Assembly (NCBI RefSeq): GCF_029968015.1
Contig: NZ_JASCIS010000007.1
Coordinates: forward strand, 62,001-126,000
Source: Streptomyces luteolus
GTDB taxonomy: Bacteria; Actinomycetota; Actinomycetes; Streptomycetales; Streptomycetaceae
Direction: 5' to 3'
Length of the DNA stretch: 64,000 nucleotides
How positions within the stretch are numbered: the first letter of the stretch is position 1; each line of letters opens with the position of its first letter. Under the pieces are notes generated by a model. The model had not been told where the DNA came from. It worked only from the letters and a program-made list of their open reading frames with translations, and searched no databases. Shown piece by piece: positions 51,948 through 60,379 of this stretch. A program made the position numbers and the translations under genes.

Positions 51948-53555
51948 ATGCGCCCGGCTCCGCCGCCCCAGTGGCTCACCGACGCGGTGCTGTACCAGAT
52001 CTATCCGCAGAGTTTCGCCGACAGCAACGGTGACGGCATCGGCGACCTCGCGGGAATCACCCAGCGGCTCGACTACCTCAAGTGGCTCGGTGTGACCGCG
52101 CTGTGGCTCAATCCCTGCTTCACCTCGCCGTTCTTCGACGCCGGTTACGACGTCGCGGACTATCAGCAGGTGGCGCCCCGGTACGGCGGCAACGACGACC
52201 TGGTCGCGCTCATCGACGCCGCCCACCGGCGCGGGATGCGCGTGCTGCTCGACCTGGTCGCCGGCCACACGTCCGACCAGCATCCCTGGTTCACCGCGTC
52301 GGCGGCCGGCACCGACGGCGAGTACGCCGATCGCTACATCTGGACACCGAGCCGCGAGATACAGCCGGACGGCTTCCACTCCTCACCGGGCGAGCGCGAC
52401 GGCTCGTATCTGCGCAACTTCTTCGTCTCGCAGCCCGCCTTGAACTTCGGGTACGCCAGAGAGAACCCCGCAGAGCCATGGCGGCAGCCGCCGAAGGCAC
52501 CCGGGCCGCGGGCCAACCGCGAGGCCCTGCGGCAGGTCATGGCGTACTGGCTCGACCGTGGCGCCGACGGCTTCCGGGTCGACATGGCTTCCTCCCTGGT
52601 CAAGGACGACACGGACGGCACGTGGACCGGTGAGCTGTGGCGCGAGATGCGGGACTGGCTGGACCGCCGCTACCCGGACGCGGCGCTGGTGTCCGAGTGG
52701 GGAGAACCGGCCGCGGCCGTCCCCGCCGGCTTCCACCTGGATTTCTTCCTGCACTTCAAGGGCCGCGCGTACCGCTCCCTCGTCGACAACGCCGCCGGGG
52801 TCCAAGTACCCGAATGGGAGGCAGGTCCCTGCTATTTCGACGAGCAGGGCAACGGTTCGGCCACGGAGTTCCTCGATGCGTGGGACAAGGTCGCACCCGC
52901 GATCGACGGGATCGGACACGTCTGCCTGCAGACGTCCAACCACGACTTTCCACGGCTTGCCTGCGGGTCCCGCAGCGGGCCACAGCTCGATCCCGCCATG
53001 GTCTTCATGCTCACCTGGCCCTCGGTGCCCTCGATCTACTACGGCGACGAGATCGGGATGCGGTACGTGCCCGACCTGCCGGTCAAAGAGGGCAGCACGC
53101 TGGGTGAGACGTACAACCGGGCCGGGTCACGTACGCCGATGCAGTGGGACGACGGGCCGAACGCCGGTTTCTCGGCCGGGGATCCCGAGGACCTCTACCT
53201 GCCGGTGGACCCGGATGCACAACGCCCGACCGTGGCGGCTCAACTCGCCGAACGGGGCTCGCTGTTGCACCTGACCCGTCGGCTGATCGCGTTGCGCAGG
53301 ACCAACCCGGCGTTCGGCCCGCGCGGCCAGGTCGAGGTCCTTGCCGGCCGTGACGGGGGGTACCCGCTCGTCTACCTGCGCAGCCACGAAGGGCAACGCT
53401 TCCTGGTGGCGGTCAATCCGCGATCCGAGGCTGCCTTCGCGGCGCTGCCCGTTCACGGTGTCGCCGAACCCGTGCTGCATCGCGGCGCCGTCCTGCGCGA
53501 GGGCGGGGTCGAGCTGGAAGGGTTCGGGTACGGGGTGTGGCCGATGAACGACTGA
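51948..53555 (+). CDS. GH13 alpha-glucosidase/amylase-family enzyme
   Basis: 535 aa, cytoplasmic. The family regions are in order: AVLYQIYPQSFADSNGDGIG; LDLVAGHTSDQHPWF; GFRVDMASS with nucleophile Asp212; LVSEWGEP with acid/base Glu250; TSNHDFPR with Asp333. This resembles oligo-1,6-glucosidase/trehalose-synthase-like subfamilies. The ATG at 51948 has GGAG six bases upstream; the ATG at 51942 is too close to it. It follows GH39 by 26 bp in one operon. Confidence 0.88.
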   Translation: MRPAPPPQWLTDAVLYQIYPQSFADSNGDGIGDLAGITQRLDYLKWLGVTALWLNPCFTSPFFDAGYDVADYQQVAPRYGGNDDLVALIDAAHRRGMRVLLDLVAGHTSDQHPWFTASAAGTDGEYADRYIWTPSREIQPDGFHSSPGERDGSYLRNFFVSQPALNFGYARENPAEPWRQPPKAPGPRANREALRQVMAYWLDRGADGFRVDMASSLVKDDTDGTWTGELWREMRDWLDRRYPDAALVSEWGEPAAAVPAGFHLDFFLHFKGRAYRSLVDNAAGVQVPEWEAGPCYFDEQGNGSATEFLDAWDKVAPAIDGIGHVCLQTSNHDFPRLACGSRSGPQLDPAMVFMLTWPSVPSIYYGDEIGMRYVPDLPVKEGSTLGETYNRAGSRTPMQWDDGPNAGFSAGDPEDLYLPVDPDAQRPTVAAQLAERGSLLHLTRRLIALRRTNPAFGPRGQVEVLAGRDGGYPLVYLRSHEGQRFLVAVNPRSEAAFAALPVHGVAEPVLHRGAVLREGGVELEGFGYGVWPMND

Positions 53556-53597
53556 GCGGGGGCGTGCGCCGGGCGGAATGCATCTGCTGACCGGTCG

Positions 53598-54650
53598 TCA
53601 GGAGCGCTGGGGATGCTTCCCGTCGACGTCGGGGAGGGTGCGGGTGCTGTCGCGGACGACGACCGTGGCGGCGAAGTGTGTGCTGCGGGTGCGGCGCGGG
53701 TGTTTCGGGTCGAGCACCATCCGCATCACCGTCCCACCCATCTCTTCGAGGGGGAGTCGCACCGTGGTGAGCGGCGGTGTCAGGTCACGCGCCGTGGGGA
53801 TGTCGTCGAACCCGGCGACGGAGATGTCCCGGGGGACGCTCACCCCGTGATCGCGGAACGCGGACATCACACCGACGGCCATGATGTCGCTGAGCACGAA
53901 GACCGCGGTGACGTCGCCGACCCGGCCGACCAGCTCCTGCCCGGCCCTGTATCCGCCGTCGCGGGTGAACTCGCCGTCGAGCAGGTCCCGTTCGGTCAGC
54001 GCGACATCGGCCTCGGCCAGCGCCCGCCGCACTCCCTGCTCTCGTTCCTGGACGGTGAGGAGGTGGCCGGGTCCGGAGACGACCGCGAAACGCCGGTGCC
54101 CCTGCTGGACGAGCAGGCGTGTCATGTCGTACGCGCCCTGCTCGTTCTCCGGGCGTACGGTGTCCACCCGCAGCCGGTGCTGGCTGACCGCGGCGACCCG
54201 GCCGCCGCTGTCGCGGTACGCGGTCACGGCGTCCTCGAGACGGCGGGTGAAGGCCGGGTCGTGCTGGCCGGAGCCGGCGAGAATGACGGCCTGGGCACGC
54301 TGCTCGTGCAGCGCCTGGACGTAGGCCAGTTCCTGTTCCGGGTCCCGGAACGTGCTGGCTATCGTCACCAGCAATCCGTGTTCCTTCGCCACCCGCAGGA
54401 CGCCGGTGGCGATCGCGCTGAAGTACGGATCCGCGATGTCGTGCAGGACCAGGCCCACGGTCGGGTTGGTCGACCGTGCCAGCGCCTGCGCCTGGGCGTT
54501 GGGTACGTAGCGCAGCTCGGCAGCGGCGGTCATCACGGTGTCGCGGAGCTCGGCTCCGACCACGCGGGTGCTCCCGTTGAGCACGCGTGATGCAGTGGCG
54601 AGTGAAACTCCGGCACGAGCAGCCACATCAGCGAGCGTCGCTCGCGCCAT
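53598..54650 (-). CDS. LacI-family transcriptional repressor
   Basis: 350 aa. The LacI HTH and hinge are at the N-terminus: ATLADVAARAGVSLATASRVL, then RYVPNAQAQALARS. A periplasmic-binding-like effector domain follows (VGLVLHDIADPYFSAIATGV, SVPRDISVAGFDDIPTARDL). The ATG at 54650 has GGGAG six bases upstream; a long upstream extension is compositional only. It converges on the GH13 gene. The three operators of the locus are its likely targets. Confidence 0.92.
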   Translation of the reverse strand: MARATLADVAARAGVSLATASRVLNGSTRVVGAELRDTVMTAAAELRYVPNAQAQALARSTNPTVGLVLHDIADPYFSAIATGVLRVAKEHGLLVTIASTFRDPEQELAYVQALHEQRAQAVILAGSGQHDPAFTRRLEDAVTAYRDSGGRVAAVSQHRLRVDTVRPENEQGAYDMTRLLVQQGHRRFAVVSGPGHLLTVQEREQGVRRALAEADVALTERDLLDGEFTRDGGYRAGQELVGRVGDVTAVFVLSDIMAVGVMSAFRDHGVSVPRDISVAGFDDIPTARDLTPPLTTVRLPLEEMGGTVMRMVLDPKHPRRTRSTHFAATVVVRDSTRTLPDVDGKHPQRS

Positions 54651-55378
54651 AGTCGTCTCCCGAGCAGCGTCACGGTAAGCGGCATGTCCGCGGGCCACAC
54701 TGTAGCCCGGGCGGCACACCTGTCCTACGGCGAGGAGGTGGGCTGCCGCACCGGCGCGTGCGGCTGCCATGCGGAGGAAGGCGGTGACGCGGAGCGTCGA
54801 CAGCTGACGACAACGCTGCGGGTGGCCACAGTGCCCTTGGTCCTGATCGAGGGCGCGGACGAACTCGGCGTCGACACGGACCGTCTCGCCGTTCGTGACG
54901 CGGCAGCACGCGCTGCGGTCCGGCGGGGCCGAAGGAGCGGAGGAGGAATGGCGGGCGCGCCCCTCGGCGCTGGAGCGCGCCCGATGCGGAGCGCGCGGAG
55001 AGCCTGGGCGCACGCCGTGGGCGGGGGCGCGTCCGGGGCTGCTACGCGACGGCGTCGTCCCCGCGGATGGCACTGCCCGGGATCGCGATCCCCAGCCGCT
55101 ACCTTCCGTACGACCCGCGTCGGCGGGTGGGCGGGAGACCGAGGGGGAGATGGTCCGGGAGTTGCGTGAGCACGCCCACCGAGTGCGTCGTGGTGACCTG
55201 TCATTGCTGGGGAGTGCGCCCACCGGGCCCAGCAGTCCACGCAGTCCACGCAGTCCGCGTACGTAGTCGCCCAGCACTGCGGCGTGGGCCCACGTGTGCC
55301 GGACAGTCCGGCAAGACCGTCCCGTACCCCTCCAGCCGCACTCCAGCCGTTGACCGGAAGTCCGGCTGGAGATGCCCC
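54651..55378. other. Gap of 728 bp without an identifiable gene
   Basis: All six frames are partly open because of base composition. A minus-strand stretch near 54770-54905 (ETVRVDAEFVRALDQDQGHC) has coding-like third positions but no family I know, and could be a remnant. At 55232-55258 there are three copies of GCAGTCCRC (9 bp). A stem-loop lies at the right end. Confidence 0.5.
55341..55371 (-). terminator. Stem-loop after the sugar isomerase gene
   Basis: CTCCAGCCG (55341-55349) pairs with CGGCTGGAG (55363-55371) around a 13-base loop, 7 bp past the isomerase stop. CTCCAGCCG also occurs a second time just before (55330-55338), so alternative pairing is possible. Confidence 0.45.
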
Positions 55379-56221
55379 CTATGCGCAGGTCAGTTCGCGG
55401 AGGTAGGCGAGGTTGTCCCGGACCCGTTCCGCCTGCGGGACGTCGGTGGAGAAGTCCTCGACCGACACCCAGCCGTCGTACCCGATCCCGGCGAGCGCCT
55501 CGAAGAGGGCGGGGAGGTCGGCCGCACCGTGCCGCATGGGCGCCCACTGCCACGCCCACTCGGTGCGGTCCGCTCCCGCGGACGGCCGCTCGGCGAGAAC
55601 GGCGTTCTTCACATGGACGTGTGCGAGGTAGTCGCCGAGGATCTCCAGGCTCCAGGGGTGGTACTCGTACCCCTCCTGCACCATGTTGCCGATGTCATGG
55701 ATGACGCCGACGTGCGCGGGATCGAAGCCCTCCAGGAACCGGGCAGCCGCCGAAGCGCTGGACGCCAGTGACTGGTGGTGCAGCTCGATCAAGGCCCTGA
55801 CGCCGTGCTCCCGGGCGAGCTCGGCGATGTCGCGGTACTGCGCGCGATGGCGCCGGAACGCGGCCTCGTAGCCCTCCGGGCCGGGCCTGCCGAGGGGGAC
55901 CCTCAGCTGAGGCACGCCGAGGCCTGCCGTGGCGCGCATCAGCCGCTCGACCTGCTCGGTCTTGTCGCAGGTCGCGTAGCCGCTGATGGCCGGCATCACG
56001 AGCCCGGTCTTCTCGATGAGCTCCCTGACCTGCGGGACGTCGTCCTCGAATGTCGAGGACGGCCACGTGCACTTGTTGCCCTGCCAGAACTCGGTGACGG
56101 AACTCGGCGCCTGGTCGACGACGCGCCATTCGATGCCGTCCCAGCCCTGGTCCGCAAGCTCGACGGCCGCTTCTTCAGGTGTCCACTCGGGGAGCGACAC
56201 GGTGCAGACGGACAACTTCAC
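55379..56221 (-). CDS. Sugar phosphate isomerase/epimerase (AP-endonuclease-2 TIM-barrel family)
   Basis: 280 aa. The family's metal site is suggested by Glu in LIELHHQSL, His in VIHDIGNM, His in HVHVKNAVL and Glu in VSVEDFS. Such proteins isomerise, epimerise or dehydrate sugars and inositol-related compounds. The ATG overlaps the Gfo/Idh stop (ATGA). The substrate is probably a keto sugar made by the partner dehydrogenase. Confidence 0.85.
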   Translation of the reverse strand: MKLSVCTVSLPEWTPEEAAVELADQGWDGIEWRVVDQAPSSVTEFWQGNKCTWPSSTFEDDVPQVRELIEKTGLVMPAISGYATCDKTEQVERLMRATAGLGVPQLRVPLGRPGPEGYEAAFRRHRAQYRDIAELAREHGVRALIELHHQSLASSASAAARFLEGFDPAHVGVIHDIGNMVQEGYEYHPWSLEILGDYLAHVHVKNAVLAERPSAGADRTEWAWQWAPMRHGAADLPALFEALAGIGYDGWVSVEDFSTDVPQAERVRDNLAYLRELTCA

Positions 56222-57276
56222 TGGCCCAACTCCTTGATCTTCACCGGCCTGCGGGTGCGGGCCGACTCGTAGATGGCGCGGATCAGCGCGAGCGGGCGGG
56301 TGGCCGCTTCGACGGTCACGAGCGGCGGGCGCCCTTCCTCGACGGCTGAGAGGAAGTCCTCGAACTGCGCGGTGTGCGACGTGGCGTCGGACCGGCGGCG
56401 CGACCCCGCGCCGCCGAGCAGTTCACCGGCCTGGTTGGCCTCACCGCCGGCCCCGTAAGGGTACTCCCGGCCACCCCCGCCGGCCGCGTGGAAGTACACC
56501 AGCTCGTCGTTGTCGATCACCGCGGAGCCGCGGTCGCCGTGGACCTGCACGCGGGACACCGGGCCCGGGTACGCCGCCGTCGTGCCGTGCACCACGCCCA
56601 GCGCACCGCCCGCGAACTGAATGGTCGCGACGGCCGTGTCCTCCACCTCGATGCGCTCGTGGGCCAGGCAGTCGGCATACGCGAACACTTCGACCGGCTC
56701 GCCGAGGAACCAGACGAGCAGGTCGATGGTGTGGATGCCCTGGTTCATGAGAGCGCCGCCGCCGTCGAACTCCCATGTGCCCCGCCAGTCACCGGAGTCG
56801 TAGTACTCCTGGCTGCGCCACCACGACATGATCGCGTTGCCCGAGGTGAGCTTGCCGAACCGCCCCGCCTGCAGCGCCTCGTGCACGACCGTGCTGGCCT
56901 GCTCGTACCGGAACTGGCTGATCACCATCGCGGTGCGGTCGGACCGCCGCTCCGCGGCGAGGACCCGACGGGCCGCACCGAGGGTGATGTCCAGAGGCTT
57001 CTCGATGACGACATGCTTGCCCGCGTCCAGCGCGGCCACCGCGAGATCGGCGTGCTGCCCGCTCGGGGTGCAGATGGTCACGGCGTCGATGTCCGGACGC
57101 GCCAGAACCTCCCCGATCGAGTGGGACGCCTCCACGCCGTGCTTCTCCGCCAGTTGCCGGGCCCGGTCGGGAGAAGTGTCGGCCACGACGGCGAGTTCGG
57201 CGCGGTCCCCCAGCCCTGTCACGGTTTGCGCGTGCAGTCCACCGATGACCCCGCACCCGATGATTCCGAATCTCAC
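56218..57276 (-). CDS. Gfo/Idh/MocA-family NAD(P)-dependent sugar oxidoreductase
   Basis: 352 aa. The N-terminal Rossmann motif is FGIIGCGVIGGLHA; the family's EKP motif is in HVVIEKPLDITLG. The C-terminal dimer domain contains NQGIHTIDLLVWFLG. The GTG at 57276 has GGAGG six bases upstream; a longer frame crosses the operators and is rejected. It oxidises or reduces a sugar or inositol and is followed by an isomerase, a common pairing. Two LacI-type boxes precede it. Confidence 0.9.
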   Translation of the reverse strand: MRFGIIGCGVIGGLHAQTVTGLGDRAELAVVADTSPDRARQLAEKHGVEASHSIGEVLARPDIDAVTICTPSGQHADLAVAALDAGKHVVIEKPLDITLGAARRVLAAERRSDRTAMVISQFRYEQASTVVHEALQAGRFGKLTSGNAIMSWWRSQEYYDSGDWRGTWEFDGGGALMNQGIHTIDLLVWFLGEPVEVFAYADCLAHERIEVEDTAVATIQFAGGALGVVHGTTAAYPGPVSRVQVHGDRGSAVIDNDELVYFHAAGGGGREYPYGAGGEANQAGELLGGAGSRRRSDATSHTAQFEDFLSAVEEGRPPLVTVEAATRPLALIRAIYESARTRRPVKIKELGQ

Positions 57277-57298
57277 GAGCGGCCTCCACCACACTCGG

Positions 57299-57325
57299 GT
57301 AAGCGCTTGGGTAAACGCTTTCCGA
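57299..57325 (-). promoter_or_regulatory. Double LacI-type operator upstream of the oxidoreductase
   Basis: GGTAAGCGCTTGGG (57299-57312) and GGTAAACGCTTTCC (57311-57324) lie back to back, 23 bp upstream of the GTG. Both resemble the operators at 46143 and 48879; together they suggest GGWAARCGCTTWCC. The rest of 57331-57514 has no gene. Confidence 0.65.
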
Positions 57326-57514
57326 GTCACGTTAGATCAGGTGCGCACTCACAGGAAGGGAGTCCGGCGTAGGTGAACCCAGTCGGCATCAACGGCCGTG
57401 TCAGGAGCCGTGGTTGAAGGCACCCCGGCACTCGACTCCGTCAGTGATCGGCCCCACCGGCGCAGGTGGGCATCGGCGCCGACTTGGACCTCACGCGTCC
57501 CAGTGGGCGGCCGA

Positions 57515-58333
57515 TCAGGAAGTCTGCCCGATACGCACCGCTCCCGAGGGCGCCGGAGCGGCGGTGCCGCCGGGCGCGCTGGAACGCATCGACCGTAGGA
57601 GGGCCACCAGTTGGCCGGTGACGGCGCGGCTGACCGCCTCGCCCTTGGCACGGGTGGCGATCCTTGGTTCGCCGAACACCCCCGTGTCGGAGATGTCGCT
57701 GAAGCGGCGGTACAGCGTCGCTGGAGCCGCGCGCAGCATGTCGGCGGTGTCCCAGGGGAAGGCGGGGGTGTTGGTCATGGGTGGGGCGGCATCGAGATCG
57801 ACGAGGGCCGGCGCGATGACCTGCATGAGCGAGGTCTCCAACTCGCAGGCGTGGCCCACACCTCCGGGGCCCGACTCGCTGAGACGAGTGAGCTCGTCCG
57901 CCGCGATGCGCCACCAGGCGGTGCGGACGATGTGCCGCCCCGGCCACCGGGTGCCCAGCCGCTCCAGGGCCACCTGGCCGATGCCCTCGTTGCCCCCGTG
58001 GGCGTTGAGCAGCAGCAGATGCCGGAAGCCCTGGTCGAGTACACAGCCCGCCACGTCCTCGACCTGGCGCAGAAACGTCTCATGGCTCACCGACAGCGTG
58101 CCGCCGAAGTCCCGGTGGTGGTCCGAGCAGCCGACCGCGACCGAGGGCAGGACGAGGACGTCCGTTCCCAGCTCCTCGTCGACGCGCGCGGCGAAGTGTT
58201 CGGCGATCATGCGGTCGGTGGCCAGCGGCAGGTGCGGTCCGTGCTGTTCCACCGCGCCCATCGGCAGCACGACGGGGATGTCGCGATCGAGCTCGGCAAG
58301 GGCGGGGGATGTGCAGCGCTCCCAGTACGTCAT
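57515..58333 (-). CDS. Creatininase-family amidohydrolase
   Basis: 272 aa. Metal ligands typical of the family are visible: Glu and His in LPMGAVEQHGPHLPLATD, the Asn/His/Gly motif NAHGGNEG, and HACELETSLM. Family members hydrolyse cyclic amides (creatinine) or formamides, and some have lactonase-like roles. It is the last gene of the DeoR-led operon, 28 bp after the NTF2-RidA gene. The substrate is unknown. Confidence 0.85.
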   Translation of the reverse strand: MTYWERCTSPALAELDRDIPVVLPMGAVEQHGPHLPLATDRMIAEHFAARVDEELGTDVLVLPSVAVGCSDHHRDFGGTLSVSHETFLRQVEDVAGCVLDQGFRHLLLLNAHGGNEGIGQVALERLGTRWPGRHIVRTAWWRIAADELTRLSESGPGGVGHACELETSLMQVIAPALVDLDAAPPMTNTPAFPWDTADMLRAAPATLYRRFSDISDTGVFGEPRIATRAKGEAVSRAVTGQLVALLRSMRSSAPGGTAAPAPSGAVRIGQTS

Positions 58334-58361
58334 GCCGCCTCCTTGCTGCGGGTGTTCGGGT

Positions 58362-59246
58362 TCACGGCTGGACCGCCCACATCTCCACCTCGACGAGGAG
58401 CCCGTCGAGCAGCTGGGTGCCGACAGCGGTGCGCACCGGCAGGGTGCCGGGCATCATCTCGCGGTACACCGAGTTGAACCGCTCCCACAGCGAGATGTCG
58501 GAGAGGTAGACGTTGACCTTGAACACGTCCCCCAGGGTGCAGCCGGCCGAAGCGAGCTGCCGGGCGCAGTTGTCCAGGGTCTCGCGTGCCTGCTCCTCGA
58601 CGGTCTTGCCGATGACCGAACCGTCGGAGGCGATGGCCGCCTGCCCGGAGATGACGGCGAGCTTGTCGGCGCGGACGGAGAGCACCGGCGAGTACGGTCC
58701 CGCGGTGGTGTGCTGGCGTGCGCTCGCGGGGACCTGCTTGGCCGCGGTGGCCGGCGCGGCCGGAGCGGCATCGCCCATCGGGTTCGGCAGGTAGCCGACG
58801 AACCCGATGATCCGCCAACGGTCGTCAAACTTCCGGCACAGGTAGAGGGTCTGCCAGCTCAGCGGGACGATCGAGCCGTCCTTGCGGCGCACTTGGCCGT
58901 CGATCTTCTTGTGCGCCAGCGCCCGGTCGCCGTCGATCTCGATGTCGCGCACCGTGCTCGCCTCGTACAGGCCGGTCTCCAGGCCGTCGGCGACGAGCTC
59001 GCGCATGGCCGTGCTCTGCTCCAGCCAGGACCTGCGGTAGTCGTCGAGCGCGCGGAAGCCGAGGCGCCAGGAGTCGGGGTTGGACCGCATCCGTCCGTCG
59101 ACCGCGACGAACGAGTCGGCGTGGAAGTCGTCGGCGACCAGGTCCCAGTCGCCGACCATGAAGGATCGGATGTCCCGCTCGACGAGCATCTCCCAGATCT
59201 GGGCGCGGTCGGCATCGGTGGTGAAGGGGTTGCGGTACGGGGTCAT
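58362..59246 (-). CDS. NTF2-like (SnoaL) domain fused to a RidA/YjgF domain
   Basis: 294 aa in two halves. Residues 1-160 are NTF2-like (DADRAQIWEMLVERDIRSFM, WDLVADDFHADSFVAVDGR, ending WRIIGFVGYLPNP). A Ala/Pro-rich linker leads to a RidA domain from about 180 (GPYSPVLSVRADKLAVISGQ, SDISLWERFN, LPVRTAVGT with the conserved arginine, VEVEMWAV). RidA proteins deaminate reactive imines/enamines. The gene overlaps the enolase stop by one base. The fusion is continuous with no sign of a sequencing break. It may join a pathway step to imine clean-up, which is inference. Confidence 0.82.
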   Translation of the reverse strand: MTPYRNPFTTDADRAQIWEMLVERDIRSFMVGDWDLVADDFHADSFVAVDGRMRSNPDSWRLGFRALDDYRRSWLEQSTAMRELVADGLETGLYEASTVRDIEIDGDRALAHKKIDGQVRRKDGSIVPLSWQTLYLCRKFDDRWRIIGFVGYLPNPMGDAAPAAPATAAKQVPASARQHTTAGPYSPVLSVRADKLAVISGQAAIASDGSVIGKTVEEQARETLDNCARQLASAGCTLGDVFKVNVYLSDISLWERFNSVYREMMPGTLPVRTAVGTQLLDGLLVEVEMWAVQP

Positions 59247-60379
59247 CAGGATCGGTACTCCTTCTCTGAGGTACGGAACTTCGCCACCGCGCTGTCGTCC
59301 AGCTCCACGCCGAGACCGGGTCCGGAGGGCAGGCGCACGTGCGGAGGCGTGAGTGCCAGCGGCTCACGCAGCAGGTCGTGGGAGCGGATGTGGCGGCCGA
59401 AGATGTCGCTGGGCCAGGTGCAGGACCGGGCTGCGGCGGCCGAGTGGACGTACGCCGCCTCGAGGATGCCCAGATCCACCTCGGAGCCGTGCCAGGACGG
59501 CAGGCCGGCCACGTCGGCGACGTGGTCGAGCCGCTGGAAGTCGGCGAGGCCGGCGTTGAAGTTGAATCCGTCGACCGTGCTGTTGCGGATCGCGGTGATC
59601 GCGTCGCTCGGACGGTTGCCGACCGAGGTGTACGGCAGCGACACATGCCGGACGACCGGGATCGAGGTGGCCCTGCGCAGTTCGGCCCACTCCGCGGCCA
59701 TCCAGTGCGGGATCGGATCCTCCAGGCACAGCACGTTGCCGATCTCGGCGAGGCCGTCGGCGATCCTGCGGGCCTCGGCGACCCGCTCGAACCGCTCGTT
59801 CGGATCCAGCACGACGCGCATGCCCGGAGCGCTCTCGGCGATCGCGGCGCACCAGCCGACGACGTCGTCCTCCAGCGAGCACTTGAGCTTGAAGGAGGTG
59901 AAGCCCTGCTCGTGGTAGCCGCGGGCCACGTCCCCGATCTCGTCGAGAGTGCGGTGGCTCGACCAGGCGCTGACCTCGACAAGATCGCGCACCGGCCCCC
60001 CGAGCAGGTCGACGACGCGGACACCCAGCGTACGGGCGTAGGCGTCCCAGATCGCGATCTCGAATCCGTCGTACTCCCGGGTCCGTGCGAAGGGCAGGTC
60101 CTGACGGCACAGTCGGCCGATGTCCTCGCCGACCAGTGACTCGGCGATGGCGTCGACGGTCGGCCAGTCGACGGACCGGTACAGCTCACCGAGCCCGACG
60201 GTCCCGTCGGCCAGCTCCAATTGCAGGACTATTTTGGGAAGTTCGTCGAACTGGACCGACCAGCCGCGTGAACCCTTGACCGGGAGCTTGTGCAGCGGCC
60301 TGCGGAGTGCGGCGGATTCGATCGCACCGGGGTGGGCTGGGACGACGACCTCGGTCGCCAGAATCCGGCTGATGCGCAT
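59246..60379 (-). CDS. Enolase-superfamily enzyme (mandelate racemase/muconate lactonising type)
   Basis: 377 aa. The barrel shows the KxK motif (Lys164, Lys166 in SFKLKCS), first metal ligand Asp192 (VLDPNERF), second ligand Glu220 (CLEDPIPHW) and a late His297 (GLPSWHGSEVDLGI). At the place of the third acidic ligand the sequence is VVRHVSL, with His245 instead of Glu/Asp. Members dehydrate or epimerise sugar acids. Start and stop codons overlap both neighbours by one base, so translation is coupled. Likely a sugar-acid or related dehydratase; the substrate is unknown. Confidence 0.85.
   Translation of the reverse strand: MRISRILATEVVVPAHPGAIESAALRRPLHKLPVKGSRGWSVQFDELPKIVLQLELADGTVGLGELYRSVDWPTVDAIAESLVGEDIGRLCRQDLPFARTREYDGFEIAIWDAYARTLGVRVVDLLGGPVRDLVEVSAWSSHRTLDEIGDVARGYHEQGFTSFKLKCSLEDDVVGWCAAIAESAPGMRVVLDPNERFERVAEARRIADGLAEIGNVLCLEDPIPHWMAAEWAELRRATSIPVVRHVSLPYTSVGNRPSDAITAIRNSTVDGFNFNAGLADFQRLDHVADVAGLPSWHGSEVDLGILEAAYVHSAAAARSCTWPSDIFGRHIRSHDLLREPLALTPPHVRLPSGPGLGVELDDSAVAKFRTSEKEYRS

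Noticed and set aside
54651..55559. N-terminal extension of the LacI regulator by ~300 codons
   Set aside because: The true start is at the conserved HTH with a good ribosome-binding site; the extension is low-complexity and runs into the isomerase gene.
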